Notes: a model not told the origin generated them from the sequence alone. A stretch of DNA of 64,000 nucleotides from Paenibacillus sp. J23TS9 (GCF_018403225.1 NZ_BOSG01000001.1:2294001-2358000); one strand, 5' to 3'. Shown: positions 16,299-26,265, counted from the first letter of the stretch. A program made the numbers and translations.

Positions 16299-17300
16299 TT
16301 ATTTTTCAGGCAGCTCATCTTCAAACGGAAACAACAGCTTCTGATTTTCATTGGTGTACATATTGTATTTGGTGATGACTTTCGAACCGGTATCTACCAT
16401 TTTCTCGACCTTCTGCCCTTTAATAACGCTGACGGCTGTTTTGACTGCCAAATATCCCATATTAAAAGGCCGCTGGATCACCGTTGCCTGGATCACGTTC
16501 CGGTCGATCAGCCTGATCTCGCTGTTGGAATTATCGAAGCCGATCAGGGTGACCTTCGACTGGAGCCCCAAATTCAGTATCGCCTTTCCGGCACCGACCG
16601 TTGAAGGCTCATTCAGCGCGACAATGCCGCTAATATCCGGCTCTTTCATCAGCAGCTCGCGGGTTAATTCATATGATTTTTGAACCTGGCCCTCACTGAA
16701 AATCGTATGACTGATATTGGAATATCCGCTTGCTTTAAGCTCGTCTCTGACGCCCTTTTCCCGGTCGAGAGAGGTTCCCGTTCCCTGAATATAGCTGACA
16801 ATAGCAATCTTCTCAGCCGGCTTCACATGTTCCTTGAGCAATCTTGCCGAAATCCTCCCTGCTTCATAATTATCTGTAGCAATGAAGCTGTTAGATAATT
16901 CCCCCTCCACATTAGAGTCGACCATAATCAGAGGGATTCCCGCTTCACGGATATGCTGCACTGCCGGGACCAGTTTGATATAATCACTGGCAGCCAGCAT
17001 GATCGCATCGGGTTTGCTCCTGATGGCTTCCTCCACGATATCGATTTGCTCATCTACATCCAGCTCGGTTTCCGTGCCCATCATTTTGATGTCTGCACCG
17101 AATTCCTTAGCGGCCATCATAACTCCCTGCTGCATCACCACCCAGAATTCAATGCTGGGATCAATGGTTTTCGGGATATAGATGATGAACGGCCTTTTTG
17201 GATGAAGGGTATGGGACATTGCCCGGTAACCGCTCCAGCCAACAGCCAGTATTCCGAACAGAAGCAGGCTAATCAACGTCCATTTTGCCGCTTTCCCCAT
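16299..17300 (-). CDS. Membrane-tethered periplasmic-binding-protein-like sensor
   Basis: The 333-residue protein is a type I sugar-binding fold (Peripla_BP_4): two Rossmann-like lobes, with motifs PFIIYIPKTIDPSIEFW, IMVDSN and GFDNSNSEI. Unlike the transporter's own binding protein, its hydrophobic N-terminus (about 6-24) has no lipobox Cys and no clear cleavage site, so it should stay anchored as a single-pass membrane protein. The gene overlaps the kinase gene by 32 nt, which suggests coupled expression. In Clostridium the similarly anchored XylFII binds xylose and controls the LytS kinase; this protein probably plays that role for the operon's sugar. The second of two adjacent ATGs (17300) fits the GAGGTGAAGG site better. 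Confidence 0.82.
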   Translation of the reverse strand: MGKAAKWTLISLLLFGILAVGWSGYRAMSHTLHPKRPFIIYIPKTIDPSIEFWVVMQQGVMMAAKEFGADIKMMGTETELDVDEQIDIVEEAIRSKPDAIMLAASDYIKLVPAVQHIREAGIPLIMVDSNVEGELSNSFIATDNYEAGRISARLLKEHVKPAEKIAIVSYIQGTGTSLDREKGVRDELKASGYSNISHTIFSEGQVQKSYELTRELLMKEPDISGIVALNEPSTVGAGKAILNLGLQSKVTLIGFDNSNSEIRLIDRNVIQATVIQRPFNMGYLAVKTAVSVIKGQKVEKMVDTGSKVITKYNMYTNENQKLLFPFEDELPEK

Positions 17301-19071
17301 CATCCTTCACCTCATCTTCCATATATGGGATACGCAGAGTTACAGTCGTTCCTTCCTCACGTTCACTCTCATAGTGCAAACCATACTCATGTCCAAAATA
17401 AAGCTGAATCCGATGATTGACATTGGCTATGCCTACGCCTGTCCCCCCGCTGACTCCAGGCTTATCCATTAGAATCGTACGCAGCTTCTCCGGGTCCATG
17501 CCTGCACCATCATCCGCAATCGTGAGCAGAATTGAATCAGCTTCCCTCCACCCAAGAATTTGAATATGTCCTTGATCGGGGTTTGGCTTGATTCCATGGT
17601 ATATCGCGTTCTCCACAATCGGCTGCAGGACAAGCTTCAGAATCGGAGCCGCAAGAATATTGTCCTCCACATCGATGGAGTAGGTGAATTTCTTTCTGTA
17701 ACGTCTGCTCTGAATCGTCAGATAGCTGCGAATATGATCCAGTTCAACCGAAACCGGCACAAGCTCTTCCCCTTTGCTGATACTTGATCGCAGCAATCTT
17801 GAAAGGGCTGTCGTCATTTCGACTACATCATCCACTTTTCCGGATTCCGCCATCCAGATGATCGAATCCAGCGTATTATAGAGAAAATGAGGCTGAATTT
17901 GCGATTGCAATGCCTTTAGCTCACTTCGTCTTTTCATCTCCTGTTCCTGCACAATCTGGTTCATCAGCTCTTTGATGCGGGAAATCATCAGATTAAAGGT
18001 ACGCGCAAGTTTACCGATTTCATGGGTACCTTCGATATCAACACGGACATCAAAATTGCCGCGCTCCGCTTTTTTCATATGCATTTCCAGATTTTTTAGC
18101 GGCTTGGTCAAAGCATAAGATAATATGATGGAAATGGTTAACCCGACAATCAGGCATAAAACTCCCCATAGTGCAGCAGATGTCTGCATCTGATGTTTGT
18201 TCTCAATCAGCTCGTCGGGATAAGTGACTGCAACGATTTTCCAGCCAAAGGATGTGGTAGCCACGGTATACATTTTACTTTCTTCAGCTTTTCCCAGCTT
18301 GATGCTGCCCTCACGCATATCCAGCACCGTTTGCATCTGCTCCGATTTGAGCTCTGAATGAATTAGCTGCTGCTGCGGATGATAAACCAGATCACCGGAA
18401 GGAGATACAATGAATACATATCCACGCTGACCAAGCTCAATCTGCCTGCACAGATCATTGATGACATTATAATTAAGATCAACGAGCAGCACGCCTTCCT
18501 GGGATCGGTCGCTCTCCGGAAGCTTGCGGCTGATGGAGACCACCCAGCGGTATTGGTCCTCAAAGATATGCTGAACATGCGACGGGGATACAACCTCTTC
18601 CGAAGACGTCAGCGCGAGCCGGTACCAATCCTGCTGTGTCCATTCCGATTTGGATTTCATGATGGCATGGGACTGGTCGGAGACAAAATCTCCTGATTTG
18701 TTCACATACAAAATAGAAGCAATATCCTTCCTGGACTGAACCACGGACCGTAAATACTGGCTTGCCCCCCGTTTCAAAGATTCATCCGAATCTCGATCCT
18801 GCTGGGTAGCATCCACAAACCGCATCACATCACGACTGGATATAACCAGTGACGCGATGCTCTCCATGTTTCCAATATACGTCTGAATGTTGACCTTGAC
18901 CTGCTCGACCAGCTGGGATGTCTTCTGAATTGAGCTGCTTGTCACGGCGTTCGAAGATAAACGATACGATGAAAAACTCAAAATAGCAGTTGTACACACG
19001 ATCAGACAGGAAAAAGCGATCGCAATATTCATATGGATGCTGCGGCGGCTGAACAGGTTCATCAGTTTCAT
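17269..19071 (-). CDS. YesM-type sensor histidine kinase
   Basis: The 600-residue kinase has a membrane helix at about 15-37, a large extracytoplasmic sensor (about 40-280, Cache-like), a second helix (about 288-312), HAMP, then the His_kinase domain with QPHFLYNTLD (phospho-His near 395) and an ATPase domain (NAIYHGIKP, ADDGAGM, GVGIANVNHR). It pairs with the AraC-type regulator encoded just upstream; the stop and start overlap as TGATG. AGGAGAG inside the end of the regulator gene serves as ribosome site. It probably receives the sugar signal through the tethered binding protein encoded next. Confidence 0.92.
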   Translation of the reverse strand: MKLMNLFSRRSIHMNIAIAFSCLIVCTTAILSFSSYRLSSNAVTSSSIQKTSQLVEQVKVNIQTYIGNMESIASLVISSRDVMRFVDATQQDRDSDESLKRGASQYLRSVVQSRKDIASILYVNKSGDFVSDQSHAIMKSKSEWTQQDWYRLALTSSEEVVSPSHVQHIFEDQYRWVVSISRKLPESDRSQEGVLLVDLNYNVINDLCRQIELGQRGYVFIVSPSGDLVYHPQQQLIHSELKSEQMQTVLDMREGSIKLGKAEESKMYTVATTSFGWKIVAVTYPDELIENKHQMQTSAALWGVLCLIVGLTISIILSYALTKPLKNLEMHMKKAERGNFDVRVDIEGTHEIGKLARTFNLMISRIKELMNQIVQEQEMKRRSELKALQSQIQPHFLYNTLDSIIWMAESGKVDDVVEMTTALSRLLRSSISKGEELVPVSVELDHIRSYLTIQSRRYRKKFTYSIDVEDNILAAPILKLVLQPIVENAIYHGIKPNPDQGHIQILGWREADSILLTIADDGAGMDPEKLRTILMDKPGVSGGTGVGIANVNHRIQLYFGHEYGLHYESEREEGTTVTLRIPYMEDEVKDDGESGKMDVD

Positions 19072-20675
19072 CAACGGATGCTCTCCTGCTGATGCTGCCG
19101 GAATTCTTTGGGTGTTTTGCCGGTATTCCGTTTGAAGAGGACGCTGAAGTACTGAGGATCACTATAGCCTGCTTTTTCGGCAATTTCATAGCTTTTCATG
19201 CGTGTTGTTCTAAGCAGCTCTTTAGCTTTTTCCATCCGGATTCTCGTTACATATTCCACAAAGGTCCCGCCCGTATGCTGCTTGAAGAGAGCGCTGAAAT
19301 AGCTGGCGCTCATAAACAGATGATTGCAGACCTGCTGCAGCGATAAGCCTTCATCCTGATAATTGGCCCGGATATAGGCTTCTGCCGTATCCATCTGTGA
19401 ACGGATATGGCAAGAGCGGTGTTCCGTCAAGCTGATCAATATATCGCGGCCGATGCCTTCGATCCAGGACTTGGCTTCATCCAGTGTATGGAAGGTACCC
19501 ACCTTGGAAAAGGCTTCCGCTGGAATCAGACTGGAATCGCCCAGCCCCGTTTCTTCAGCATGCTTCATCATCGCAATCAGAATTTGATACAGAATGCTGT
19601 GACATCGTTCTAGTGATACACCGGTGGTTTTAAGTTCTTGAAACCAGCACTGAAAAACGCTGGAAACCTGGCTCATTTTGCCTGTTTTCAGTGAACTGAT
19701 GAGCTGCTGCTCCCAATCGGCCGTGTACGCGGGAACGGTATGCCCGTATTCCACATCCTGAATGGATATGACTCTTCCTTCTCCCAGTAAAAACGTATAA
19801 TCAAGTGATGAGAGCGCTTCCTGATATGAAGATGAAATTTCCTCCAGCGCATCGCTTTTCCTGCCGATTCCAATCGAAGAAGGGAGTCTGATGTATTTAT
19901 CCAGACTGCTTCTGACCTGATCCGCCACCCGCTGCGCTTTGAGTTCCAGATGCTCCGTGGCCCCTTGAAGAATAACCGCCAGACGGTCATCCCTTGTCCG
20001 AAAGGCAATGCCGATTCCATCCTGCTCCAGTTGTTCCTGAACAATGTTAAAGGCTGCAAACTGCAGCAGCTCCTGCTCATCCCGCAGTTCACGCTTTCCC
20101 CTCGCCTGACCCATATCGATGACTAATGCGATATATGACGGTCCACTCAGACGGATATGGAAATAATCAAGCTTCCGCTGCAGCATATCTCTGCTGATGC
20201 GCGTGAATACTAGCCTTTCCATAAACCGTTCACGCAGGAGGGGAAGACTCTCGTTCAACTGAATACGCAGCTGACTTAAATTACGCCGCTGTTCACGTTC
20301 CGCATCCAGTTCATTTTTCATCTGAAGCATAAGTGAAGTGAATTCACGGGCATTAATCGGCTTGAGCAGATATTCCTGCACCCGGTAAGTAATCGCCTGC
20401 TTCGCATATTCAAAATCTTCATAGCCGGTAATAATGACGACCTTCATATCCCGGTACTGCTCACTGACTATACGAGCCAGTTCCAGCCCATCCATAAATG
20501 CCATACATATATCGGTAACGATCAAGTCCGGACGTTCGCAATCTATGGCATCCAAAGCGTCAAGGCCGTTGTCGTATTCGCCGATCAGCTCGAAGCCGCA
20601 GTCCTTCCAGGAGATTTTATTACGGATCCCTTCGCGTACTTCATCTTCATCATCGATCAATATTACCTTGTACAC
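19071..20675 (-). CDS. YesN-type response regulator with AraC DNA-binding domain
   Basis: The 534-residue regulator has a receiver domain (about 1-120; acidic D8/D9, phospho-acceptor near 55 in LIVTDICMAFMDG, Lys in LLKPI). A middle region of about 280 residues of the type found in YesN proteins follows. A C-terminal AraC double helix-turn-helix occupies about 430-530 (SLQQVCNHLFMSASYFSALFK and KSYEIAEKAGYSDPQYFSVLFK). The start is a GTG at 20675 after GGGGGAG. It should activate the adjacent transport genes upon sugar sensing. It lies between the transport genes and the kinase, after a strong hairpin. Confidence 0.92.
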   Translation of the reverse strand: MYKVILIDDEDEVREGIRNKISWKDCGFELIGEYDNGLDALDAIDCERPDLIVTDICMAFMDGLELARIVSEQYRDMKVVIITGYEDFEYAKQAITYRVQEYLLKPINAREFTSLMLQMKNELDAEREQRRNLSQLRIQLNESLPLLRERFMERLVFTRISRDMLQRKLDYFHIRLSGPSYIALVIDMGQARGKRELRDEQELLQFAAFNIVQEQLEQDGIGIAFRTRDDRLAVILQGATEHLELKAQRVADQVRSSLDKYIRLPSSIGIGRKSDALEEISSSYQEALSSLDYTFLLGEGRVISIQDVEYGHTVPAYTADWEQQLISSLKTGKMSQVSSVFQCWFQELKTTGVSLERCHSILYQILIAMMKHAEETGLGDSSLIPAEAFSKVGTFHTLDEAKSWIEGIGRDILISLTEHRSCHIRSQMDTAEAYIRANYQDEGLSLQQVCNHLFMSASYFSALFKQHTGGTFVEYVTRIRMEKAKELLRTTRMKSYEIAEKAGYSDPQYFSVLFKRNTGKTPKEFRQHQQESIR

Positions 20676-20727
20676 ATGCGCTCCCCCTCAGTTCAGACAT
20701 ACAGCAGCAGACATGCAGTAAGTGTAA

Positions 20728-20775
20728 ATAGCATAACAGAGACTGCCACTTTTGCGCAGCCTCTGTTATGCTATT
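20728..20775 (-). terminator. Strong hairpin between binding-protein gene and regulator gene
   Basis: Arms AATAGCATAACAGAG and CTCTGTTATGCTATT are perfect and extend with a one-base bulge to a CTGC/GCAG pair; loop about 9 nt. The minus-strand tail is only short in T, so it may be a leaky terminator or an mRNA-stabilising end that keeps transport genes expressed above the regulatory genes. Confidence 0.6.
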
Positions 20776-20807
20776 CTCTTCCTTTTCTTAGCTTCCTTTT
20801 CTAGGCA

Positions 20808-21785
20808 TTACTCATACAGCAGCGGCTTGATTTCTTCTGAATCGATATTGGATTTGTCATACCAGTGGAAGCCGGTATCGATATCCTTCTCAACTTTTTC
20901 ACCCTTCATGGCCATTACAGCAGCTTTTACTGCCTGGTAGCCGATGCCGATCGGATCCTGTGTGATCGCGCCGGCCATCGTGCCATTGCGAATGGCATCC
21001 GTCTGCTGTTTGCCGGAGTCATAACCGATGACGACGATCTTTCCGCTCTTCTTCATTTCACTTACCGCGTTGGCAACGCCGATAGCCGAGCCTTCATTGG
21101 CACCGAAGAAGCCTTTCAGATCTGGATGAGCCTGCATAATTGCCTTCGCCAGGTCGGTAGACTTTAGCTGATCACCACCGCCATACTGGATGTCGACAAT
21201 TTTGATATTCGGGTATTTGCTCTCAATCTGTTCCTTGAATCCATCACGGCGGTCCACTCCGGTACGGCTGGTCTGGTCATGAACGACAAGTGCAATTTCA
21301 CCCGAGCCGCCGATCAACTCTGCCATTTTGTCAGCAGCAAGCGCTGCTGCGGCCTTATTGTTGGTAGCTGCTGTTGCAACCGGAATTTCACTGTCCACGC
21401 CCGAGTCGAATCCGATGACTGGAATATGGTTTGACTTGGCTTTTTCGAGCAGAGGTACAGCAGCTTTACTGTCCAGTGCCGCAAAAGCAATGGCGCTTGG
21501 CTTTTTATCAAGTGCAGTCTGGAGCATCTCGATCTGCTTATCAACCTGTGTCTCCGTCTCCGGACCTTCAAACGTGATTTCCACATCAAACTCCTTAGCC
21601 GCTTTTTCCGCGCCGGATTTAACCGCCTGCCAGAACTGATGCTGAAACCCCTTGGAAATGACTGGAATATAGGGTTTTCCTGAGCTTGCAGCCTTATCCC
21701 CGCCTCCACTGTTACATGCACTCAGCATCAGAACAGCTGCCAACATCCCGCTCAGCAGGATTATTCTCGATTGCTTCTTCTTCAT
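20808..21785 (-). CDS. Sugar ABC transporter substrate-binding lipoprotein (RbsB-like)
   Basis: The 325-residue protein has a lipoprotein signal peptide with lipobox LSAC (Cys near 24), then a type I periplasmic binding fold (Peripla_BP_4) with IPVIGFDSGVDS, FFGANEGSAIGVA and VIGYDSGKQQ. These features fit ribose, allose or galactose-type ligands; I cannot choose among them. It would deliver the sugar to the permease and ATPase encoded upstream in the operon (78 nt gap to the permease gene). The following hairpin probably protects this end of the mRNA. Confidence 0.9.
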   Translation of the reverse strand: MKKKQSRIILLSGMLAAVLMLSACNSGGGDKAASSGKPYIPVISKGFQHQFWQAVKSGAEKAAKEFDVEITFEGPETETQVDKQIEMLQTALDKKPSAIAFAALDSKAAVPLLEKAKSNHIPVIGFDSGVDSEIPVATAATNNKAAAALAADKMAELIGGSGEIALVVHDQTSRTGVDRRDGFKEQIESKYPNIKIVDIQYGGGDQLKSTDLAKAIMQAHPDLKGFFGANEGSAIGVANAVSEMKKSGKIVVIGYDSGKQQTDAIRNGTMAGAITQDPIGIGYQAVKAAVMAMKGEKVEKDIDTGFHWYDKSNIDSEEIKPLLYE

Positions 21786-21863
21786 GTTTTACCCCCTGTT
21801 TTCATTCAAATATTGGTTCTACACGTATGCAAACTCCCTACCGGGAGGCGATACCAACCTTGT

Positions 21864-22868
21864 TTATGACTTGTTTTTTCGGCGGCGCAAAATATCCATA
21901 TACACCGCAAGGATGATGACAAGACCAACAATGACGGTCTGCCATTCCTGAGCCACCGACAGAATCCGAAGACCATTGGTTAATACACTCATGATCAATG
22001 CCCCGATGACCGTACCAAGGATGGTACCCATGCCGCCGCTCAGCGAAGTTCCACCGATGACTACCGCAGCGATGGCTTCGAGCTCATAGCCGCTGCCGAG
22101 TGCGGGCTGGGCTGAATTCAGCCGGGAAGCCATCATAATGCCCGCAATCCCGCTGAAAGTACCTGTCATGACATAGATAACGACTTTCCAGAATACGGTA
22201 TTCACACCCGATAAACGGGCTGCTTCCTCATTGCTGCCAAGCGCAAAGTTGTATCGGCCAACGATTGTTTTCGTTAATATAAAGCCCGCAATGACTGAGG
22301 AGATCAAGAATATCCATACTGCATTTGGAATTTCCAATCCCGGAATAGAGCCCATAGTAAGCTGGTTGAATAATGGCTTATCGGTAAAATAAATGGGCTT
22401 CGTTCCCGAGATAATTAGCGAAAGTCCCTTCGTAATCATCATGACTGCGAGCGTAGCGATGAACGGCGGAATTTTCATTTTGGCGATCATCAAACCGCTG
22501 ACGAGCCCGCATAGAGAACCTGCAAGGATTCCTCCAATCACACCGAGCCATACCGGCCCATTCCAATAAGTGATGAATACGCCGGCCATCACTGAGGAAA
22601 ACGTCATAACCGTACCTACTGAAAGATCAATACCGCCTGTAATGATAACGAAGGTGGACCCCAGTGCAAGAACACCAATAACCGCGGTCGACAGCATAAT
22701 GCCGACTAAATTATCAAATCGAAAAAAGTTGCCTGACAACAAGCTGAAAACCAGAATTAATAGGATCAGACTCGCAAAGGCAAGCACCTTCTGCCTCGCA
22801 GCTCCTTTGGTTCCTGTTTTCTTGGCTTGCTGCCCGCCTGCTGCTGTCTGTGTTGGTTGAAGCTTCAC
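21864..22868 (-). CDS. Sugar ABC transporter permease (RbsC-like)
   Basis: The 334-residue BPD_transp_2 permease has about ten hydrophobic segments and the RbsC family motif GGIDLSVGTVM near residue 75, plus GGTSLSGGMGT near the end. A 25-residue Gly/Gln-rich cytoplasmic N-terminus precedes the first helix. It would act as a dimer with the RbsA-like ATPase, 24 nt after that gene. Confidence 0.92.
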   Translation of the reverse strand: MKLQPTQTAAGGQQAKKTGTKGAARQKVLAFASLILLILVFSLLSGNFFRFDNLVGIMLSTAVIGVLALGSTFVIITGGIDLSVGTVMTFSSVMAGVFITYWNGPVWLGVIGGILAGSLCGLVSGLMIAKMKIPPFIATLAVMMITKGLSLIISGTKPIYFTDKPLFNQLTMGSIPGLEIPNAVWIFLISSVIAGFILTKTIVGRYNFALGSNEEAARLSGVNTVFWKVVIYVMTGTFSGIAGIMMASRLNSAQPALGSGYELEAIAAVVIGGTSLSGGMGTILGTVIGALIMSVLTNGLRILSVAQEWQTVIVGLVIILAVYMDILRRRKNKS

Positions 22869-22892
22869 GAGTAATCCCCCTTAAAAATCGTA

Positions 22893-24395
22893 TTACATGA
22901 CCCGCGACCGCATCGTCGCATATTTCATGATCGTTTCCTGCGTTGCTTCTTCTGCACTGAGCTCTCCCGTAATCCGTCCTTCACACATCACGATAATCCG
23001 GTGACTCATCCGAAGAATCTCGGGCAGCTCGGAGGATATCATGATAATGGACTTTCCTTCGGCCGCAAGGGTCTCGAGCAGCTTATAGATTTCACTTTTT
23101 GCCCCGACATCAATCCCCCGAGTGGGTTCGTCAAAGATAAGCACATCACAGTCCCGGGTCAGCCACTTGCCGATGACCACCTTCTGCTGGTTGCCTCCGG
23201 AAAGAAACTTGACCTTTTGCCCAATACTCGGTGTCTTAATCGAAAGCGTATTGACTAAATGCTCTGCGGTCCGGTTGATATGTGCCTCCTTCATCCAGCC
23301 GGCCATATTCCGGTATCGCCTATACGAAGCAATGGCAATATTGCTGGCCACATCCATATCTACCAGAACGCCGAATCGTTTCCGGTCCTCAGACAGATAA
23401 CCGATCCCCAGGCGTACTGCATCATGTGGACTGCGTATTTTCGCCTTTTTCCCACGGATGAGGATTTCACCATGATCCACTGGATCTGCTCCGAATATCG
23501 CTCTGGCTACCTCCGTCCTGCCTGCACCCATTAATCCGGCGAAGCCAAGAATCTCACCTTTCTTCACGTTAAAATGAATATTCTGAAGTTCCCTGCCCCG
23601 GGACAATCCTTTAACCTCAAGCACTTTTTCTGATTGAGGACTGACAGATGCGGGGGATTCCGTCTCATACAACTCCCGGCCAACCATCATGCGGATAATT
23701 TGGTCTACGTCCATGTTTTTCGTATCGATCGTATCCACATAGGCTCCGTCCCGCATCACAGTAATTCGGTCGGAAATCTGCTGCAGTTCTTCCATCCGGT
23801 GCGAAATGTATATAATGCCGACTCCCTGTTGCTTCAGCTGGGTAATCATTCTGAACAAATCCTGAATCTCGGTTTCCGTCAGGGCCGCCGTCGGTTCATC
23901 CATAATCAGCACCTCCGAACGGAAGGAGAGCGCCTTGGCAATTTCCACCATTTGCTGCTTCGCCACACTCAGTTCCGAGACGAGCATTTTGGGATCCAGC
24001 TTCAAATTCATCTTTTCAAACTGACCGCTGACTCTGGCATTCATCTCTTGGTCATCCACCAGACAACGAAACTTTCTTGGTTCGCGACCCAGGTAAATAT
24101 TTTGGGCTATTGTCAAATGAGGCAGTAAGTTCAGCTCCTGATGAATCATGCTGATTCCACGGTCTCTTGCCGCACGGGTATTTGGCAGTTCAATTTCCTC
24201 GCCTTTATAAACCATCCGTCCTGCATCTTTTGTGTACACGCCGGTTGCAATTTTCATCAATGTAGATTTACCGGCGCCGTTCTCTCCAACCAATGCATGC
24301 ACCTCGCCGGGCAGCAATTCCAGCTTGCACTGCTTTAATGCATGTACACCGGGAAAGCTTTTTTCGATCCCTTCCAACCGCAGTAGTGCACTCAT
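22893..24395 (-). CDS. Sugar ABC transporter double ATPase (RbsA-like)
   Basis: The 500-residue protein has two fused ABC domains. The first has Walker [13 protein letters not shown], signature [15 protein letters not shown] and Walker [12 protein letters not shown]. The second has the degenerate [12 protein letters not shown] and the signature [15 protein letters not shown], as is normal in RbsA/MglA/XylG proteins. It is the first gene of the operon and has a cre-like site 35 nt upstream of its ATG. The exact pentose or hexose is not known. Confidence 0.93.
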   Translation of the reverse strand: MSALLRLEGIEKSFPGVHALKQCKLELLPGEVHALVGENGAGKSTLMKIATGVYTKDAGRMVYKGEEIELPNTRAARDRGISMIHQELNLLPHLTIAQNIYLGREPRKFRCLVDDQEMNARVSGQFEKMNLKLDPKMLVSELSVAKQQMVEIAKALSFRSEVLIMDEPTAALTETEIQDLFRMITQLKQQGVGIIYISHRMEELQQISDRITVMRDGAYVDTIDTKNMDVDQIIRMMVGRELYETESPASVSPQSEKVLEVKGLSRGRELQNIHFNVKKGEILGFAGLMGAGRTEVARAIFGADPVDHGEILIRGKKAKIRSPHDAVRLGIGYLSEDRKRFGVLVDMDVASNIAIASYRRYRNMAGWMKEAHINRTAEHLVNTLSIKTPSIGQKVKFLSGGNQQKVVIGKWLTRDCDVLIFDEPTRGIDVGAKSEIYKLLETLAAEGKSIIMISSELPEILRMSHRIIVMCEGRITGELSAEEATQETIMKYATMRSRVM

Positions 24396-24429
24396 CCTTA
24401 ATCCCCCGTTTCTGCTGTTTCCGCTGTAT

Positions 24430-24443
24430 GGGAAGCGTTTTCA
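24430..24443. promoter_or_regulatory. Candidate cre (CcpA) site of the sugar operon
   Basis: GGGAAGCGTTTTCA differs from the cre consensus TGNAANCGNWNNCA at one position (the first base). Its place 35 nt before the first transporter gene fits carbon catabolite repression. Confidence 0.5.
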
Positions 24444-24539
24444 TATTTAGCTTCATTGTATCGGGATGACCCGGCGGCGAACATGGAATAATCTCTTCAA
24501 AAAAGTTGAAAAATCTATGATCTATGCAGGTGAACAGAA

Positions 24540-24577
24540 AAAAGCGGATGGCCGCTTTTTAACGGTCATCCGCTTTT
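24540..24577 (-). terminator. Terminator of the alcohol dehydrogenase gene
   Basis: Arms AAAGCGGATGGCCG and CGGTCATCCGCTTT surround a short T-rich loop, with a T run on the minus strand at 24537-24543. Confidence 0.8.
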
Positions 24578-24597
24578 GTGCATACATTCGTGTTTGT

Positions 24598-25734
24598 TTA
24601 AGGCTTTAACACCACTTTAATACAGTTGTCATCCTTACCGTCAAATATTTTATACGCATGCTCTGCTTCTGATATAGGAAGCCTGTGGGTAATGATGTCT
24701 GTTGCATCTATTTCACCGGCTTTAATCATCTTAAACAGCTCCGGCATGTAGTGAATGACAGGTGCCTGTCCCATTTTAACCGTAATGTTCCGCTCGAATA
24801 AATGACCTAACGGGAACATATTGTACTTCAATCCATAAACGCCAACAACCGAAATGGTACCGAATTTACGAACAATGTTAGCGGCCATATCGAAAGCTCC
24901 AAGAGAACCACCTTGCAGCTTGAGTGTCGTCTCAACCTTTTCTATCGGCGTCCGTTTGGCGTCCAGACCCACACAATCGATAACGACATCAGCACCACCT
25001 TTGGTTAACTCGAGCAGATATTTGTCTAGATCATCCATAGCTTCAAAATTGTATGTCTCCACATGGTTGTATTTTTTGGCATGCTGCAGCCTGTAGTCCA
25101 CATAATCGACGGCAATGACACGCTTTGCGCCTTTCTTCCAAGCGAACTTCTGTGCAAGCAGCCCTACCGGGCCGCAGCCGAGAATGACCACTGTGTCCCC
25201 GGGTTTTACCCCGGCGTTGTCAACACCCCAGAAGGCCGTGGGCATGATATCGGATAGAAAGAGAATCTGTTCATCCTCCAGCTCCGCTTCTTTCGGCACG
25301 ACAAAGGGAACAAAATTCCCATAAGGAACCCGAAGCAGCTCAGCCTGTCCCCCCATATAACCACCGTAGGTTTCTGAATACCCCAAGTACCCGCCCGTAT
25401 CTCTGGCATCATTGGAATTATCACACTGGCTTTCCATCTGGTTTTGGCAGTAAAAGCACTGTCCGCAGGATACGTTGAATGGAATGATGACCCTGTCCCC
25501 TTTTTTCACACGGGTCACATCCGGACCAACTTCTTCTACGACGCCCATTGGCTCATGGCCAATGACATAGTTGTCGTACATACCAGGAATCAGACCATGA
25601 TAGATATGGAGATCTGAGCCGCAAATCGCAGTCGTCGTGATTTTGACCAATATATCGTCCTTTTTCTCCAGCCCGGGATCCCGGACTTCCTTCACTTCAA
25701 CCTTTTTACGTCCTTGGTACGTCACTGCTTTCAT
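24598..25734 (-). CDS. adhB: Zinc-dependent alcohol dehydrogenase, AdhB-like
   Basis: The 378-residue medium-chain dehydrogenase has catalytic zinc ligands in TAICGSDLH and GHEPMG, four structural-zinc cysteines in CGQCFYCQNQMESQC, and the NAD-binding GCGPVGLLAQ. It closely follows B. subtilis AdhB in length and motifs and belongs to the glutathione-independent formaldehyde dehydrogenase-like group, so the substrate may be formaldehyde or another small alcohol or aldehyde. It is monocistronic with its own terminator. Start ATG at 25734. Confidence 0.88.
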   Translation of the reverse strand: MKAVTYQGRKKVEVKEVRDPGLEKKDDILVKITTTAICGSDLHIYHGLIPGMYDNYVIGHEPMGVVEEVGPDVTRVKKGDRVIIPFNVSCGQCFYCQNQMESQCDNSNDARDTGGYLGYSETYGGYMGGQAELLRVPYGNFVPFVVPKEAELEDEQILFLSDIMPTAFWGVDNAGVKPGDTVVILGCGPVGLLAQKFAWKKGAKRVIAVDYVDYRLQHAKKYNHVETYNFEAMDDLDKYLLELTKGGADVVIDCVGLDAKRTPIEKVETTLKLQGGSLGAFDMAANIVRKFGTISVVGVYGLKYNMFPLGHLFERNITVKMGQAPVIHYMPELFKMIKAGEIDATDIITHRLPISEAEHAYKIFDGKDDNCIKVVLKP

Positions 25735-25834
25735 GGCTTTCCTCCATGGGTTTTTCCCTAGTTTACCCGGAGCCTGAAAAGTTTATTTAGAGAGATCATC
25801 GACTTAGCGCTATTAAAAAGAATATGATTGCTTA

Positions 25835-26086
25835 TTAATCTCTTGGATAATCTACGGACATGATGTCCATGAATGGAACCTTCGTGATCGCCCCATCTTG
25901 TCTGATATGCACCTTGCCTGTCCGGGAGTCCATCAAATCTATCTGTCCTCGCACGGTCTCTTCCCTACCCCAAACCGTCAAAACGATCTCCGAATCCTCC
26001 TGAAATGCCTCAGTTAACTGATTTCCCAACTCTTCTAAGACAAACTCATCTCTTGTTGGTCTCTTAGGAACTTTGGATTTAGCCAT
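25835..26086 (-). CDS. YolD-like small protein
   Basis: The 83-residue protein has the YolD-family ending (DSRTGKVHIRQDG...TKVPFMDIMSVD). YolD-like genes often lie beside Y-family DNA polymerase genes and have no proven biochemical role; here no polymerase gene is adjacent. A G5 run lies 9-10 nt before the ATG. No membrane or signal segment. Confidence 0.75.
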   Translation of the reverse strand: MAKSKVPKRPTRDEFVLEELGNQLTEAFQEDSEIVLTVWGREETVRGQIDLMDSRTGKVHIRQDGAITKVPFMDIMSVDYPRD

Positions 26087-26235
26087 ATATATTACCCCCA
26101 GAAGTCATTTTTATGATTTGTATAACACATTGAACCATCGTTCTTAGCCAACTAATTAATAATGAAGCTGAATAACGGAATTAGTCATTTAACAATTTTA
26201 ACTTATTATAAAATGAAAAGAAATGAAACTTACAT

Positions 26236-26265
26236 AAAAAGGCCGCCAATATTGGCAGCCTTTTT
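26236..26265 (-). terminator. Terminator of the znu-zagA operon
   Basis: Near-perfect arms AAAAAGGCCGCCAAT and ATTGGCAGCCTTTTT (one mismatch) lie 25 nt past the zagA stop. A and T runs on both sides would let it act in both directions. Confidence 0.8.

Noticed and set aside
16299..17300. A redundant second transport-binding protein of the sugar ABC system
   Set aside because: It has no lipobox or cleavable signal, and its gene overlaps the kinase gene, not the transport genes, so a sensor role explains it better.
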